From Lewinellaceae bacterium (GTDB taxonomy: Bacteria; Bacteroidota; Bacteroidia; Chitinophagales; Saprospiraceae), in contig JACJYI010000007.1 of assembly GCA_020636225.1 (NCBI GenBank), forward strand, positions 1 through 64,000: a stretch of DNA of 64,000 nucleotides, in the 5' to 3' direction. The notes below the pieces were generated by a model that did not search any database, had not been told where the DNA came from, and saw only the letters and a list, made by a program, of their open reading frames with translations. The stretch's first letter is position 1; each line of letters opens with the position of its first letter. A program made the translations under genes and the position numbers. Below are positions 24,890-33,531 of the stretch, piece after piece.

Positions 24890-24920
24890 GCGCCCCCCAA
24901 ATTGGGGGGCGCTTTTTTTT
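24890..24920 (+). terminator. Rho-independent terminator of rpoD
   Basis: GCGCCCCCC (24890-24898), short AAATT loop, GGGGGGCGC (24904-24912), then eight T residues. Confidence 0.95.
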
Positions 24921-24981
24921 ATGGTCTCCCGGGTTTTTCCGACTTTTGCACCCTCTTCCACCCCCTTTAAATGAGATCGAT

Positions 24982-26457
24982 ATGAGTCCGCAACAAACCA
25001 TCTTACAAGAGAAACGGGAAAACACCCTGGTCGACTGGCGTGAAAAGGAGAAAAAGGCCCTTGAACTGCTGCAGATTACCGGTGAATTGCGGTTTGACCG
25101 ATCCATCGAACTGATCTTCTTCCGGGAGGACATCTATGACGCACGCCCCAGCGAGGTCCTGCACCTCCATCGGGTAGCCAGGAACTTCATGGACAGCTCG
25201 ATCCCGGTGGAAGTAACCCTTGACGTGGCCAAGGCAATCCAGGCCAGAGCCGACATCCCGGCTGCCAAGCTGGATATCGGCAAACTCGCTGCAGAATGGA
25301 TGGAGTATGAATCCACGTTCTCGGACATCCATGCCTTTATCGGTTCCCGACTGGGGCAGGTCGTTGAGCAGCCCAACCCGCACCTCGGTGCCAAGGATGT
25401 GATCCTGTACGGGTTCGGACGGATTGGGCGGATTGCCGCTCGACGGATCATCAGTACCACCGGTCGCGGCGACCAGCTTCGCCTCCGGGCCATCGTGATT
25501 CGCCCATCGCTGGAAGACAAGTATCTGGATGCCTCCAAACGGGCCGCCCTCCTCCTGAAGGATTCCGTCCATGGCGATTTCCACGGCACGGTAGAAGTCC
25601 TGCAGGATGGATCCGAACTGATCATCAATGGCAATCGCGTACATCTGATCCACGCCAAGAATCCGGAGGATATCGATTATACGGAATACGGGATCAAGGA
25701 TGCCCTGGTGATCGACAATACCGGGGTCTGGCGCGACAACGCCGGCCTGAGCCGTCATTTGCGTCCCGGCGTCAGCCAGGTCCTCTTTACCGCCCCGGGC
25801 AAGGATATCCCGAATGTGGTCTACGGGGTGAACCACAAGAGTGTCGACTTTGAACAGGAGCGTGTCTTCTGCGCCGCCTCCTGCACCACGAACGCCATTG
25901 TCCCGATCATCAAGGTCATGGACGATAACTTTTCCATCCAGCGCGGTCATATCGAGACGGTGCACGCATACACTAGCGATCAGAACCTGCTGGACAATTT
26001 CCACAAGAAGCCCCGTCGCGGACGGGCTGCCGCCCTGAACATGGTCCTGACCTCCACGGGCGCTGCCACCGCTGTCGCCAAGGTCCTACCCCACCTCAAG
26101 GGCAAGCTGACCGGCAACGCTGTCCGGGTACCCACCCCGAATGTATCGCTGGCGATCATGGTACTGACCCTGGAGAAGCCTGCGTCAGTTGAGGCCGTCA
26201 ATCAGGTGATCCGGGAGGCCAGCCTGCAGGGTGACCTGGTGGAACAGATCCATTACTCTGCTGATGAGGAGTATGTATCCACCCATGCCGTGGGCATGAC
26301 CAGCACTTCCGTGCTGGATGCGCCTTCCACCATTGTCAGTGCGGATGGACATACCGTGACGATCTATGCCTGGTATGACAACGAGTTCGGATATACCTGT
26401 CAGGTGGTCCGGCTGGCCAAACACGCAGCCAGGGTACGCCGCCCATCCTATTACTAG
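24982..26457 (+). CDS. gap: Glyceraldehyde-3-phosphate dehydrogenase, long N-terminally extended type
   Basis: 491-aa enzyme interconverting glyceraldehyde-3-phosphate and 1,3-bisphosphoglycerate. The usual 335-residue catalytic core starts near residue 138; the dinucleotide motif GFGRIGR is at 144-150 and the catalytic Cys301 is in CAASCTTN; HAYTSDQNLLD and the C-terminal WYDNEFGYT are intact. The first 135 residues are a helical extension (KRENTLVDWREKEKKALELLQITGEL) found in the long Gap type of Bacteroidota, Bdellovibrio and some marine bacteria, often thought to be a gluconeogenic or NADP-using form; cofactor is not decidable here. ATG 24982 (MSPQQT) is preferred to 24946. GACTTTTG (24941-24948) is a one-mismatch -7 candidate. 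Confidence 0.93.
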   Translation: MSPQQTILQEKRENTLVDWREKEKKALELLQITGELRFDRSIELIFFREDIYDARPSEVLHLHRVARNFMDSSIPVEVTLDVAKAIQARADIPAAKLDIGKLAAEWMEYESTFSDIHAFIGSRLGQVVEQPNPHLGAKDVILYGFGRIGRIAARRIISTTGRGDQLRLRAIVIRPSLEDKYLDASKRAALLLKDSVHGDFHGTVEVLQDGSELIINGNRVHLIHAKNPEDIDYTEYGIKDALVIDNTGVWRDNAGLSRHLRPGVSQVLFTAPGKDIPNVVYGVNHKSVDFEQERVFCAASCTTNAIVPIIKVMDDNFSIQRGHIETVHAYTSDQNLLDNFHKKPRRGRAAALNMVLTSTGAATAVAKVLPHLKGKLTGNAVRVPTPNVSLAIMVLTLEKPASVEAVNQVIREASLQGDLVEQIHYSADEEYVSTHAVGMTSTSVLDAPSTIVSADGHTVTIYAWYDNEFGYTCQVVRLAKHAARVRRPSYY

Positions 26458-26468
26458 GCCGGGAAGGG

Positions 26469-27332
26469 CTATCGCAGGAAATAGGTGAATTCGTTATTGG
26501 TCTCGTCGCATTCCACCACGCGCTGGAAGGTGTCGACGCGGCATTGCACCGCTGTCAGAAAACGGGTATGCCGACGCATGTCCAGATTCACAGACTTGAC
26601 CAGGGATTGGCCAGGCAACAGCATGCCTTTTGCCTCGTTCAAACCGTCATCAATGTGTTCCCCCTGAATGAACATCGAGCCCCGACTGATGCGCTCGGAA
26701 GTGCCAAAGTAGAAACTGACCCCCATCCCCTTGTCCTGGCGGTCGGCCGTGTACAGGTGGGCGGGACCATCTCCCCGGTTGTGCAGCCGGATCATCAGCT
26801 GCAGGGAATTCCGTTTCTGTCCCATGACCCAAAGCGAGTCGATCACCAGATCAGGACAGCCATCCTCGGCCAATTCCGAGTAGGTCTTCTCTTCCGCCTG
26901 GGCATCTCCCACACTGGCAACGGGTGCGGATTGCACAGGATGATCCAGAGGGGTCATGTCCTTTTGCCGGTCCAGCACCAACTTTTGCCCGGTCAGGATC
27001 TCGCCCGGCTTGATCCGGATGCCTGATCGCAGCAAACCCTGGCCGATCAGCTCCTGCTCCTGCGATAATTCAGACTCCTGAAAAGAGCGATCACCCGTAA
27101 ACACCACCTCCCGGACAGGTTGCCCGGGATCGAAACGGAGCTCTTCCTTGCCGGTATTGACCAGGGAACAGGTAAACCGCACCTTGTCTCCCTTCACAGA
27201 CACATCGGACACCTGCATGATGGCACATCGATACCCGTTGTAGTCGGAGGTGATCCAGGATTGTGCTGGAAGTTGACACCAAATGGTCGTCATACCCGTC
27301 AGGACCAACAGGGATCGGAAGAGAAAGGTCAT
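26469..27332 (-). CDS. Secreted protein of unknown function with CARDB-like domains
   Basis: 287 aa. The start at 27332 (MTFLFRSLLVLTGMTTIWC) gives a clear signal peptide ending at LPAQS; the longer frame upstream lies over the promoter. The mature part has two beta-sandwich segments: VSDVSVKGDKVRFTCSLVNTGKEELRF and PDLVIDSLWVMGQKRNSLQLMIRLHNRGDGPAHLY, the second ending in CRVDTFQRVVECDETNNEFTY. The NNExx ending with cysteines fits CARDB, a cell-adhesion-type domain (DxxxxxVxExxExNN). No sorting domain is present, so it may stay periplasmic. It is convergent to gap (11-nt gap). Confidence 0.72.
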   Translation of the reverse strand: MTFLFRSLLVLTGMTTIWCQLPAQSWITSDYNGYRCAIMQVSDVSVKGDKVRFTCSLVNTGKEELRFDPGQPVREVVFTGDRSFQESELSQEQELIGQGLLRSGIRIKPGEILTGQKLVLDRQKDMTPLDHPVQSAPVASVGDAQAEEKTYSELAEDGCPDLVIDSLWVMGQKRNSLQLMIRLHNRGDGPAHLYTADRQDKGMGVSFYFGTSERISRGSMFIQGEHIDDGLNEAKGMLLPGQSLVKSVNLDMRRHTRFLTAVQCRVDTFQRVVECDETNNEFTYFLR

Positions 27333-27349
27333 AGGAAACAGTTGAAGGA

Positions 27350-27357
27350 CAAAGATA
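27350..27357 (-). promoter_or_regulatory. -7 element (TATCTTTG) of the CARDB-like protein gene
   Basis: CAAAGATA on the + strand, 17 nt before the ATG. Confidence 0.5.
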
Positions 27358-27524
27358 ACAGACTGAAGGTCAATATGCTGTTTGGTCTTTGGTAAGAGGA
27401 TACAGCCTATGTAACGCATATTCCTGCAAAAACATTCCCCAGCTCACAGAATTCCAGCCATCCGGACCGGGATCGGAAACAAGGCCGGTCAACCTCCGAT
27501 CCATCGGAATCCCCGGGCAGAATG

Positions 27525-27532
27525 TACTTTTG
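27525..27532 (+). promoter_or_regulatory. -7 element (TACTTTTG) 7 nt before the S41 protease start
   Basis: Exact match; only TCCCTGA separates it from ATG 27540. The next in-frame ATG is 27552. Confidence 0.55.
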
Positions 27533-27539
27533 TCCCTGA

Positions 27540-29171
27540 ATGACAGGCGACATGGCAACTGAGACGAACACTCCCCAACAGACATGGATGCCCCTCATCC
27601 TGTGCATCACGGTCGCCCTGGGCATGATCATCGGTGGCAAGATGCAGGGTTCCGGGCCGATCGTCGAGGTGGTTCGCTACCATGATACGCTGGCCAATGC
27701 CTCCATGGAAGGGAAGATCGAGGAGTTGATCCGCTTCATTGATGCCCGGTATGTGGATGATATCGGAAGAGATACCCTCCTCCGGGATGCCATTCACAGC
27801 CTGATGCGCCATCTGGATCCCCATTCGGAATATCTGGACCCCGAGGAGGTCAAACGCCTCAATGAAACCAGGGAGGGCCAATTCACCGGGATCGGGATCG
27901 AGTTTCTGATCGAAAAGGATACGCTGAACATTCTTCGGGTTCTGCCGGGCAGTCCCGCCGAAGAAAAAGGCCTGGTGCCAGGCGATCAGATCGTGATGGC
28001 CAATGACAGCCTGCTTTGCGGCCCCGGCATGAATGAGATCCGGGCAGCCGATATCCTGAGAGGTGAACAAGGCTCCAAGGTCCGGTTGAAGATCTTCAGG
28101 AAGAACAAGGGCTTCATGGACCTGTCCATGAGGCGAACCTCCATTCGTGTCCCCAGCGTCAGTGACGGGATCATGCTGGACAGCACGGTAGGGTATGTCC
28201 GGATTCTCCGGTTTGGAGCCAATACCTACCGGGAATTCATGAAAGCCGTGGAGACGATGAACAAGGAGGGCGGGATGCAGGACCTGATGATCGACCTTCG
28301 CGGCAATCCCGGCGGCTACCTGCATGAATCCATCAATATCCTGAGCCAATTGTTCGAAGACAAGGACCAGCTGCTGGTCTACACCGTTGGGCGTGACGGT
28401 GAGCGAAGGGAATATGAATCCATCGGGCGTCGGTTCTTTCCCATTGACCGACTGGTCCTGCTGGTGGACGAGAACAGTGCTTCGGCCAGCGAGATCGTGG
28501 CCGGAGCCATCCAGGATTGGGACCGGGGGATCATTGTCGGAAGACGCACCTTTGGCAAGGGCCTTGTCCAGGAGCAATACGGGCTCCGGGACGGATCGGC
28601 CCTGGTGCTGACCATCGCCCGGTATTACACCCCCTCCGGTCGGTCCATCCAGAAGGATTACTCGGACCTGGAGGCCTACGCCCAGGATGTCCAGGCTCGA
28701 AAAGACCGGGGCGAACTCCTTTCCCAGGTCAACTCCACCGCCCGACATGGGAAAACCTATTCTACCTATAATGGACGAACCGTTTATGGCGGTGGAGGGA
28801 TCAGTCCGGATGTGTTCATCCCGTATGACACCCTCAGGGACCAGTCAGATGTTCGGCAATGGACGGGGCTGATCCCTTCATTCCAATTGTCCGAGATCCG
28901 GAATGGCTCCACGTCCGGCACATCACCCGACGATCAGGAGGCCACCTGGCAGCGCTTCGTCAACTGGGCCAGGCAACGCAGGGAAGTCAATCCCAAGACC
29001 CTGGACAACCCCAGGATGATGGTGTGGATCAAGCGGGAACTGCTCTGGCGAATTGCCCACTACCGGGGAGGCGACACAGCAACCTACCAATTGCAGGTCC
29101 GGACCGATCCGGAGATCCTGCAAGCCTACCAACTATTCCTCGACCGGCAGGCCTTCGACCGCATCCTCTGA
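27540..29171 (+). CDS. S41 family C-terminal processing protease (CtpA/Prc-like)
   Basis: 543-aa periplasmic serine protease anchored by an N-terminal segment (PLILCITVALGMIIGG). A PDZ domain follows (TGIGIEFLIEKDTLNILRVLPGSPAEEKGLVPGDQIV), then the S41 catalytic core. The Ser-Lys dyad is Ser315 in NSASASEIVAG and Lys340 in TFGKGLVQ, spaced by 25 residues as in D1-processing protease. The C-terminal 120 residues (TDVRQWTG...LDRQAFDRIL) form an extra helical part common in Bacteroidota family members. Such enzymes trim or degrade the C-terminal tails of envelope proteins. ATG 27540 and 27552 (MATETNT) are both possible, and the -7 element lies close to the first. Confidence 0.92.
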   Translation: MTGDMATETNTPQQTWMPLILCITVALGMIIGGKMQGSGPIVEVVRYHDTLANASMEGKIEELIRFIDARYVDDIGRDTLLRDAIHSLMRHLDPHSEYLDPEEVKRLNETREGQFTGIGIEFLIEKDTLNILRVLPGSPAEEKGLVPGDQIVMANDSLLCGPGMNEIRAADILRGEQGSKVRLKIFRKNKGFMDLSMRRTSIRVPSVSDGIMLDSTVGYVRILRFGANTYREFMKAVETMNKEGGMQDLMIDLRGNPGGYLHESINILSQLFEDKDQLLVYTVGRDGERREYESIGRRFFPIDRLVLLVDENSASASEIVAGAIQDWDRGIIVGRRTFGKGLVQEQYGLRDGSALVLTIARYYTPSGRSIQKDYSDLEAYAQDVQARKDRGELLSQVNSTARHGKTYSTYNGRTVYGGGGISPDVFIPYDTLRDQSDVRQWTGLIPSFQLSEIRNGSTSGTSPDDQEATWQRFVNWARQRREVNPKTLDNPRMMVWIKRELLWRIAHYRGGDTATYQLQVRTDPEILQAYQLFLDRQAFDRIL

Positions 29172-29180
29172 TCCAAACCA

Positions 29181-29750
29181 CTACTCACGGACAAACTCCA
29201 GTTCCTGCCGCTCATCCAGACGCACGATGGCGGAAGGCACCCGTCCATCTTTCTCCTGTCGCCGCCACTTGGCCACATAATCAACGCCTTCCAGGATATC
29301 TGAGCGGATCTCCCCGAAATGAAGGGGAATGGCCTCATCATATCGCGAGGCCGCTGTGCCGACCAACGGACGGCCATAATGCCCGATCAGTGGTGCAAGC
29401 ACGGGGTCAAGACATATCCGAATGGCCCATTCCCCCCAAGGCCCACACAATCTTTGCGGGAGGCCCCGCGTTTGGGGATAAAGGACAGTCAGGGGGCGTC
29501 GGTGCAGGGTCAGCAAGGTTTCCAATCGAGGGTGAAGGTCTGGTACAAGTGCCTTGAGCATGTCCAGATCCGCCACCAGGATGATCATGCCGCGATGAGA
29601 CCCGCCTCCTTTCAGTTGGATGGCCCGCTGGATGGCGGTTTCACTGGTAGCATCGGCGATCACACCCCATACCGTATCCGTGGGCATGAGCAACAAGTTG
29701 TCATTTGCCAACAGGTCACCTAAAAAATCTCTATCCTCCGGCCAAACCAT
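29181..29750 (-). CDS. Sua5/YrdC-type threonylcarbamoyl-AMP synthase
   Basis: 189-aa cytoplasmic protein of the YrdC/TsaC fold that makes threonylcarbamoyl-AMP from threonine, bicarbonate and ATP for the t6A37 modification of tRNA. The opening NLLLMPTDTVWGVIADAT is the nucleotide-binding motif; a later KGGGSHRGMIILVADLDML corresponds to the family's KxRxxxxPL stretch but lacks the usual basic KR-x-K pattern (GGG instead), a departure that could affect binding of the carbonate or the nucleotide. The rest (VGTAASRYDEAIPLHF, SAIVRLD) is normal for the short Bacteroidota form. Convergent with the protease gene, gap 9 nt. Confidence 0.82.
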   Translation of the reverse strand: MVWPEDRDFLGDLLANDNLLLMPTDTVWGVIADATSETAIQRAIQLKGGGSHRGMIILVADLDMLKALVPDLHPRLETLLTLHRRPLTVLYPQTRGLPQRLCGPWGEWAIRICLDPVLAPLIGHYGRPLVGTAASRYDEAIPLHFGEIRSDILEGVDYVAKWRRQEKDGRVPSAIVRLDERQELEFVRE

Positions 29751-29759
29751 TCTAAGGTG

Positions 29760-29767
29760 TAAATTTG
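29760..29767 (+). promoter_or_regulatory. -7 element (TAAATTTG) of the PKD/type B T9SS gene
   Basis: Exact match ending 32 nt before ATG 29800, giving a short leader. Confidence 0.5.
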
Positions 29768-29799
29768 TTTCCTACAGCAGATCAGTTTGAAATCCTTCC

Positions 29800-32103
29800 A
29801 TGCGTAATCGTGCCAATTCATTATTGACATTCCCGACGACGAACCACAAACGCTTTGGACTGGTCATCTATTTTCTGATCGCCCTATTTCTTGCACCGGT
29901 TTCTGCCAGGCACATTATCGGGGGCGTGATCACCTATACCTGCCAGGGCAATGGCAATTATAATTTCACCATGAAAATCTATCGCGATTTCTATGGTGGC
30001 GGAGCCCTGTTTGATGACCCCGCCCAGGTGGCCGTCTACCAATGTGGCACGAACACGCCCTGTGATCTGCTCAATGTCAACAATGCTATCCAGGTCCTTT
30101 CCGTGCCGCTGAGCTTCCCGGTCATCCAGATCGCCAACCCGACCTATCCCTGCCTTCTGGTGCCACCCAATATTCAGGTGGAGGAAGGCGTCTATTACTT
30201 TTCGCTCAACCTGCCTCAAAGTCCGGAGAGCTATCACATCGTCTATCAGCGATGTTGCCGGAACAACACCATTACCAACATCTACAATCCGGAGGATACC
30301 GGAGCATCCTTTTCAGTCGAGATCACTCCCGCTGCCCAGGCCCTGTGTAACGACAGCCCTGTGTTTGATGATTTCCCCCCTACCGTGATCTGCGCCGGGG
30401 AGCCGCTGTCCTACATGCACAGTGCCACGGATCCGGACGGTGATCAGCTGGTGTATGAGTTCTGTGCCCCGATCAAGGGCGGTGGCCCATTCGGAACGCC
30501 GGACAATCCGGGAAATGCCTCGGCCTGCAACGGGGTGGCCCCTTTCCCGCCCTGTCCGCCCCCCTATGACCCGGTCGACTATATCCTGCCGACGTACTCT
30601 CCTACGGCACCCTTGGCCGGCAATCCGGTGGTCAGCATCGACCCCAACACCGGATTGATCACCGGCACACCCCAGACCCAGGGGCAGTTCGTTGTGGGCG
30701 TCTGTGTCTATGAATATCGCAACGGCCAGCTCCTCAGTGTGATCAGGAGGGATTTCCAGTTCAACGTGGAATCATGTGAACAGACCGTCGTGGCAGACAT
30801 CCTTGAAGATGAGATCGTGGGCGACCAGGCATTTCTGGTCAACAGCTGCGGGAACAATGTGATCACGTTCCAGAACCAGAGCTATCAGGAGCCGCTCATT
30901 ACCTCATACTTGTGGGAGTTTGACATCCAGGGGACCAAGGAGATCGTGACCACCAAGAATGCCACGATCACCTTTCCAGGAGTGGGGCAATACCAGGGCA
31001 TCATGGCCATCAACCCGGGGTCCAACTGCGGGGACACCGCCACGATCTTCGTCAATGTCTTTCCCGCCATCAGCGCTGATTTTGCCTTTGAATATGATAC
31101 CTGCACCGCTGGCGAAGTGGCCTTCCAGGACCTGTCGGTGACCGGCAGCAACCAGATGGTGTCCTGGGACTGGACCTTTGAACCCGGGGCGACATCCGTC
31201 GAACAGGATCCGGCATATCAGTTTCCCACCCCGGGTGTCAAGGCCGTTACGCTGACCGTCCAGGATATCAATGACTGCGAAGCCCAGATCACGCAGAATG
31301 TCAACTGGTTTCCGGTGCCCCCCCTGCTGATCATCGAACCCAGTGCCTTCAGCGGTTGCCAACCGGGAGAGATTTTCTTTAACAACCTCTCCTCGCCCAT
31401 CGATGAGACCTATCTGATCGAATGGGATTTCGGTGATGGGGCCAAGGGATCCGAGATTTCTCCCACGCATACCTATGAGACAGCTGGTACCTTTTCAGTG
31501 ACCGTGGAAGTGACATCTCCCATCGGATGCACAACGGATGCCTTCTTTCCGGACTGGATCACCATTGATCCGTCGCCAATTGCCGATTTCATCTTTTCAC
31601 CGCCGGTCATCACCAGTCTCAACCCCACGGTCGATTTCACGGATCTGTCCACCGGGGCCGATCGATGGCTCTGGCAATTCGATGAGGATGGGACATCGAA
31701 ACTCCAGAATCCGTCCTTTACCTTTCCGGATACGGGCTTGCAGAAGGTGCTGCTGACCGTCACCCACCCCAGTGGCTGCCAGGATACCCTGGTTCGGTAT
31801 ATCGATGTCATCCCCGAGGTTCGATACTTCCTGCCCAATGCCTTCACACCGAACAGCGATGGCCTGAATGATTTCTTCATTGGCAGGGGATTGACTGACG
31901 GCATGAAATTCTTCCAGATGAGGATCTATAATCGCTGGGGCGAACTGCTCTTTGAGTCCGACGATCCGGAAAGCGGCTGGGATGGTCGCATCATGGGCCG
32001 AAGCGAACCGGTCCAGCCAGGGGTATACCTCTACCAGGTGGATTACCGGGACAGTCGTGGAAACGATTTCACCCTCTCCGGCTTTGCCACCCTGGTGCTA
32101 TAA
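29800..32103 (+). CDS. Large secreted PKD-domain protein with type B (gliding-motility) sorting domain
   Basis: 767 aa. Signal peptide ends near PVSARH (residue 36). The N-terminal half (HIIGGVITYTCQGNGNYNFTMKIYRDFYGGG, CCRNNTI, DPDGDQLVYEFCAP) is the region found at the head of many Bacteroidota cell-surface proteins. PKD-type domains follow, for example VSWDWTFEPGATSVEQDPAYQFPTPGVKAVTLTV, YLIEWDFGDGAKGSEISPTHTYETAGTFSVTV and WLWQFDEDGTSKLQNPSFTFPDTGLQKVLLTV. The last 85 residues (FLPNAFTPNSDGLNDFF, MRIYNRWGELLFES, GVYLYQVDYRD) are the gliding-motility-associated type B C-terminal domain, another T9SS signal, processed differently from type A. A surface adhesin-like role is likely. Confidence 0.92.
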   Translation: MRNRANSLLTFPTTNHKRFGLVIYFLIALFLAPVSARHIIGGVITYTCQGNGNYNFTMKIYRDFYGGGALFDDPAQVAVYQCGTNTPCDLLNVNNAIQVLSVPLSFPVIQIANPTYPCLLVPPNIQVEEGVYYFSLNLPQSPESYHIVYQRCCRNNTITNIYNPEDTGASFSVEITPAAQALCNDSPVFDDFPPTVICAGEPLSYMHSATDPDGDQLVYEFCAPIKGGGPFGTPDNPGNASACNGVAPFPPCPPPYDPVDYILPTYSPTAPLAGNPVVSIDPNTGLITGTPQTQGQFVVGVCVYEYRNGQLLSVIRRDFQFNVESCEQTVVADILEDEIVGDQAFLVNSCGNNVITFQNQSYQEPLITSYLWEFDIQGTKEIVTTKNATITFPGVGQYQGIMAINPGSNCGDTATIFVNVFPAISADFAFEYDTCTAGEVAFQDLSVTGSNQMVSWDWTFEPGATSVEQDPAYQFPTPGVKAVTLTVQDINDCEAQITQNVNWFPVPPLLIIEPSAFSGCQPGEIFFNNLSSPIDETYLIEWDFGDGAKGSEISPTHTYETAGTFSVTVEVTSPIGCTTDAFFPDWITIDPSPIADFIFSPPVITSLNPTVDFTDLSTGADRWLWQFDEDGTSKLQNPSFTFPDTGLQKVLLTVTHPSGCQDTLVRYIDVIPEVRYFLPNAFTPNSDGLNDFFIGRGLTDGMKFFQMRIYNRWGELLFESDDPESGWDGRIMGRSEPVQPGVYLYQVDYRDSRGNDFTLSGFATLVL

Positions 32104-32142
32104 TTTTTTCCACTGTTTATAGGAAATTCTGCGATAAGCGCC

Positions 32143-32150
32143 TATCTTTG
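32143..32150 (+). promoter_or_regulatory. -7 element (TATCTTTG) of rplS
   Basis: Exact match ending 28 nt before ATG 32179. Confidence 0.5.
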
Positions 32151-32178
32151 CGTGCCAATTTGCAAAAGGAATACCATC

Positions 32179-32535
32179 ATGGATCTGATCAGCTACGTAC
32201 AGGAACAAACTGCCCTCGGAAAGACTCACCCTTCGTTTCGCCCTGGTGACAACATTGTTGTCAGCTACCGGATCGTGGAAGGAGACAAGGTGCGGATCCA
32301 GGACTTCCGTGGTGACGTGATCCAGATCAAGGGTACAGGTGCCACGCGCACATTCACCGTTCGCAAGATGTCCAATGGTGTTGGCGTGGAGCGGATCATT
32401 CCGTTCAGCTCTCCGAACATCGATGAGATCAAGGTGCTGAAGCGCGGTAAGGTTCGTCGCGCCAAGCTCTTCTACCTGCGCGACCTGGTGGGTAAGAAGG
32501 CGCGGATCAAGGAGCGCAAGTTCATCAAGGCCTAA
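32179..32535 (+). CDS. rplS: 50S ribosomal protein L19
   Basis: 118-aa protein with the L19 pattern HPSFRPGDNIVVSYRIVEGDKVRIQDFRGDVI, TRTFTVRKMSNGVGVERIIPFSSPNI and VRRAKLFYLRDLVGKKARI. It sits at the 30S-50S interface. ATG 32179 (MDLISYVQEQ) is preferred to the upstream 32152 by family alignment and by the promoter. It stands outside the rimM-trmD-rplS order of many bacteria: its neighbours here are a T9SS protein and an SDR. Convergent with the SDR gene, gap 12 nt. Confidence 0.97.
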   Translation: MDLISYVQEQTALGKTHPSFRPGDNIVVSYRIVEGDKVRIQDFRGDVIQIKGTGATRTFTVRKMSNGVGVERIIPFSSPNIDEIKVLKRGKVRRAKLFYLRDLVGKKARIKERKFIKA

Positions 32536-32547
32536 GCGCCTTCCTCT

Positions 32548-33396
32548 CTACCATTTTTTTGCCTGGCCGAGTCGGGCCATGATCATTTTGTCTTTCATTC
32601 GATCTGGAAGCAGCTTTGCTATTCGAACCAACCAGGGATTGGTGACCAACAGGTACCTGCTCCGAGGTTGATCAGCTGTGGCCGCCTGCACTACGGTCCT
32701 CACCACCCTGTCAACGGGCAATGCTCTCGATTCCGCCTGCTGGATGAACTCCTCCTGGCGCGCCAGGATATCGCTATATGGCGTATGCAGGTATTTGTCA
32801 CTGATGGCCCGGGCCTTTGCCCAGATCGGGGTCGCGACCGGTCCGGGTTGGATCCCGATCACCCGAATGCCCAGCATGCCCAATTCATTGCGATAGGCAT
32901 CCGTAAATGCCTCGAGGGCGAACTTGGACCCGGCATATGCCCCGACAAACGGGGTGACCAACAACCCGGATACCGAACTGATCATCACCATCCGGCCAGG
33001 CTTGCGCTCCTGGAGCAATGGCACTGCGGCCTTGGTCAACTTGAAGACACCCAGGACATTGGTTTCGAAAATCTCCCGCACATCGGATTCACTCTGCCAG
33101 GCCAAGGGTCCGCCCTGGGCCACACCGGCATTCTGAACCAGCACATCGAGCCCGCGCCCGTCCAGGAGGTTGCGGAGGTCTTCGACCAGTGCGAGGTGAT
33201 CCTCCATGGGTCGGGCTACATCAAAGACCATGACGTGCAGCCGATCCGGATAGAGGGCTCGCAAGGCTTCTGCATCCTCCTCCCGACGGACTGTCCCGAT
33301 GACCAGCCAACCTTTCTGGTGGAAAACGTCGAGCGTAGCACGTCCGATCCCTGAGCTGACGCCGGTGATCAGAATGGAGGATGGTGATGTTTTCAT
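32548..33396 (-). CDS. Short-chain dehydrogenase/reductase (SDR)
   Basis: 282-aa classical-type SDR: nucleotide motif GVSSGIGRA at residues 12-20, NNAG-like VQNAGVAQGG, catalytic Ser in ISSVSGLLVTPF and YAGSK (Tyr-x-x-x-Lys), then the PGPVATPIW end. A hydrophobic C-terminal stretch (RSRYLLVTNPWLVRIAKLLPDRM) is typical of SDRs near lipid or ketone metabolism in Bacteroidota. The start is ATG 33396 (MKTSPSSILITG); the open frame runs on upstream antisense to the metallophosphoesterase, but that part is a shadow. Substrate unknown. Confidence 0.9.
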   Translation of the reverse strand: MKTSPSSILITGVSSGIGRATLDVFHQKGWLVIGTVRREEDAEALRALYPDRLHVMVFDVARPMEDHLALVEDLRNLLDGRGLDVLVQNAGVAQGGPLAWQSESDVREIFETNVLGVFKLTKAAVPLLQERKPGRMVMISSVSGLLVTPFVGAYAGSKFALEAFTDAYRNELGMLGIRVIGIQPGPVATPIWAKARAISDKYLHTPYSDILARQEEFIQQAESRALPVDRVVRTVVQAATADQPRSRYLLVTNPWLVRIAKLLPDRMKDKMIMARLGQAKKW

Positions 33397-33531
33397 CGGG
33401 TGGTTATGATCATTTCGTCGAAAATCAGCCAACATGGACAACATATCGGCCCTCTCCTGACTTGTTAGGGTGAAAAGGTAGCGATTCGCCCGGGGATATC
33501 CCTGAAAAATCCGGCACCTTTGTGTGGTAGT

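Noticed and set aside
24982..26457. GAPDH N-terminal extension as a gene fusion
   Set aside because: The extension is the known long form in Bacteroidota, so it is not a new fusion.
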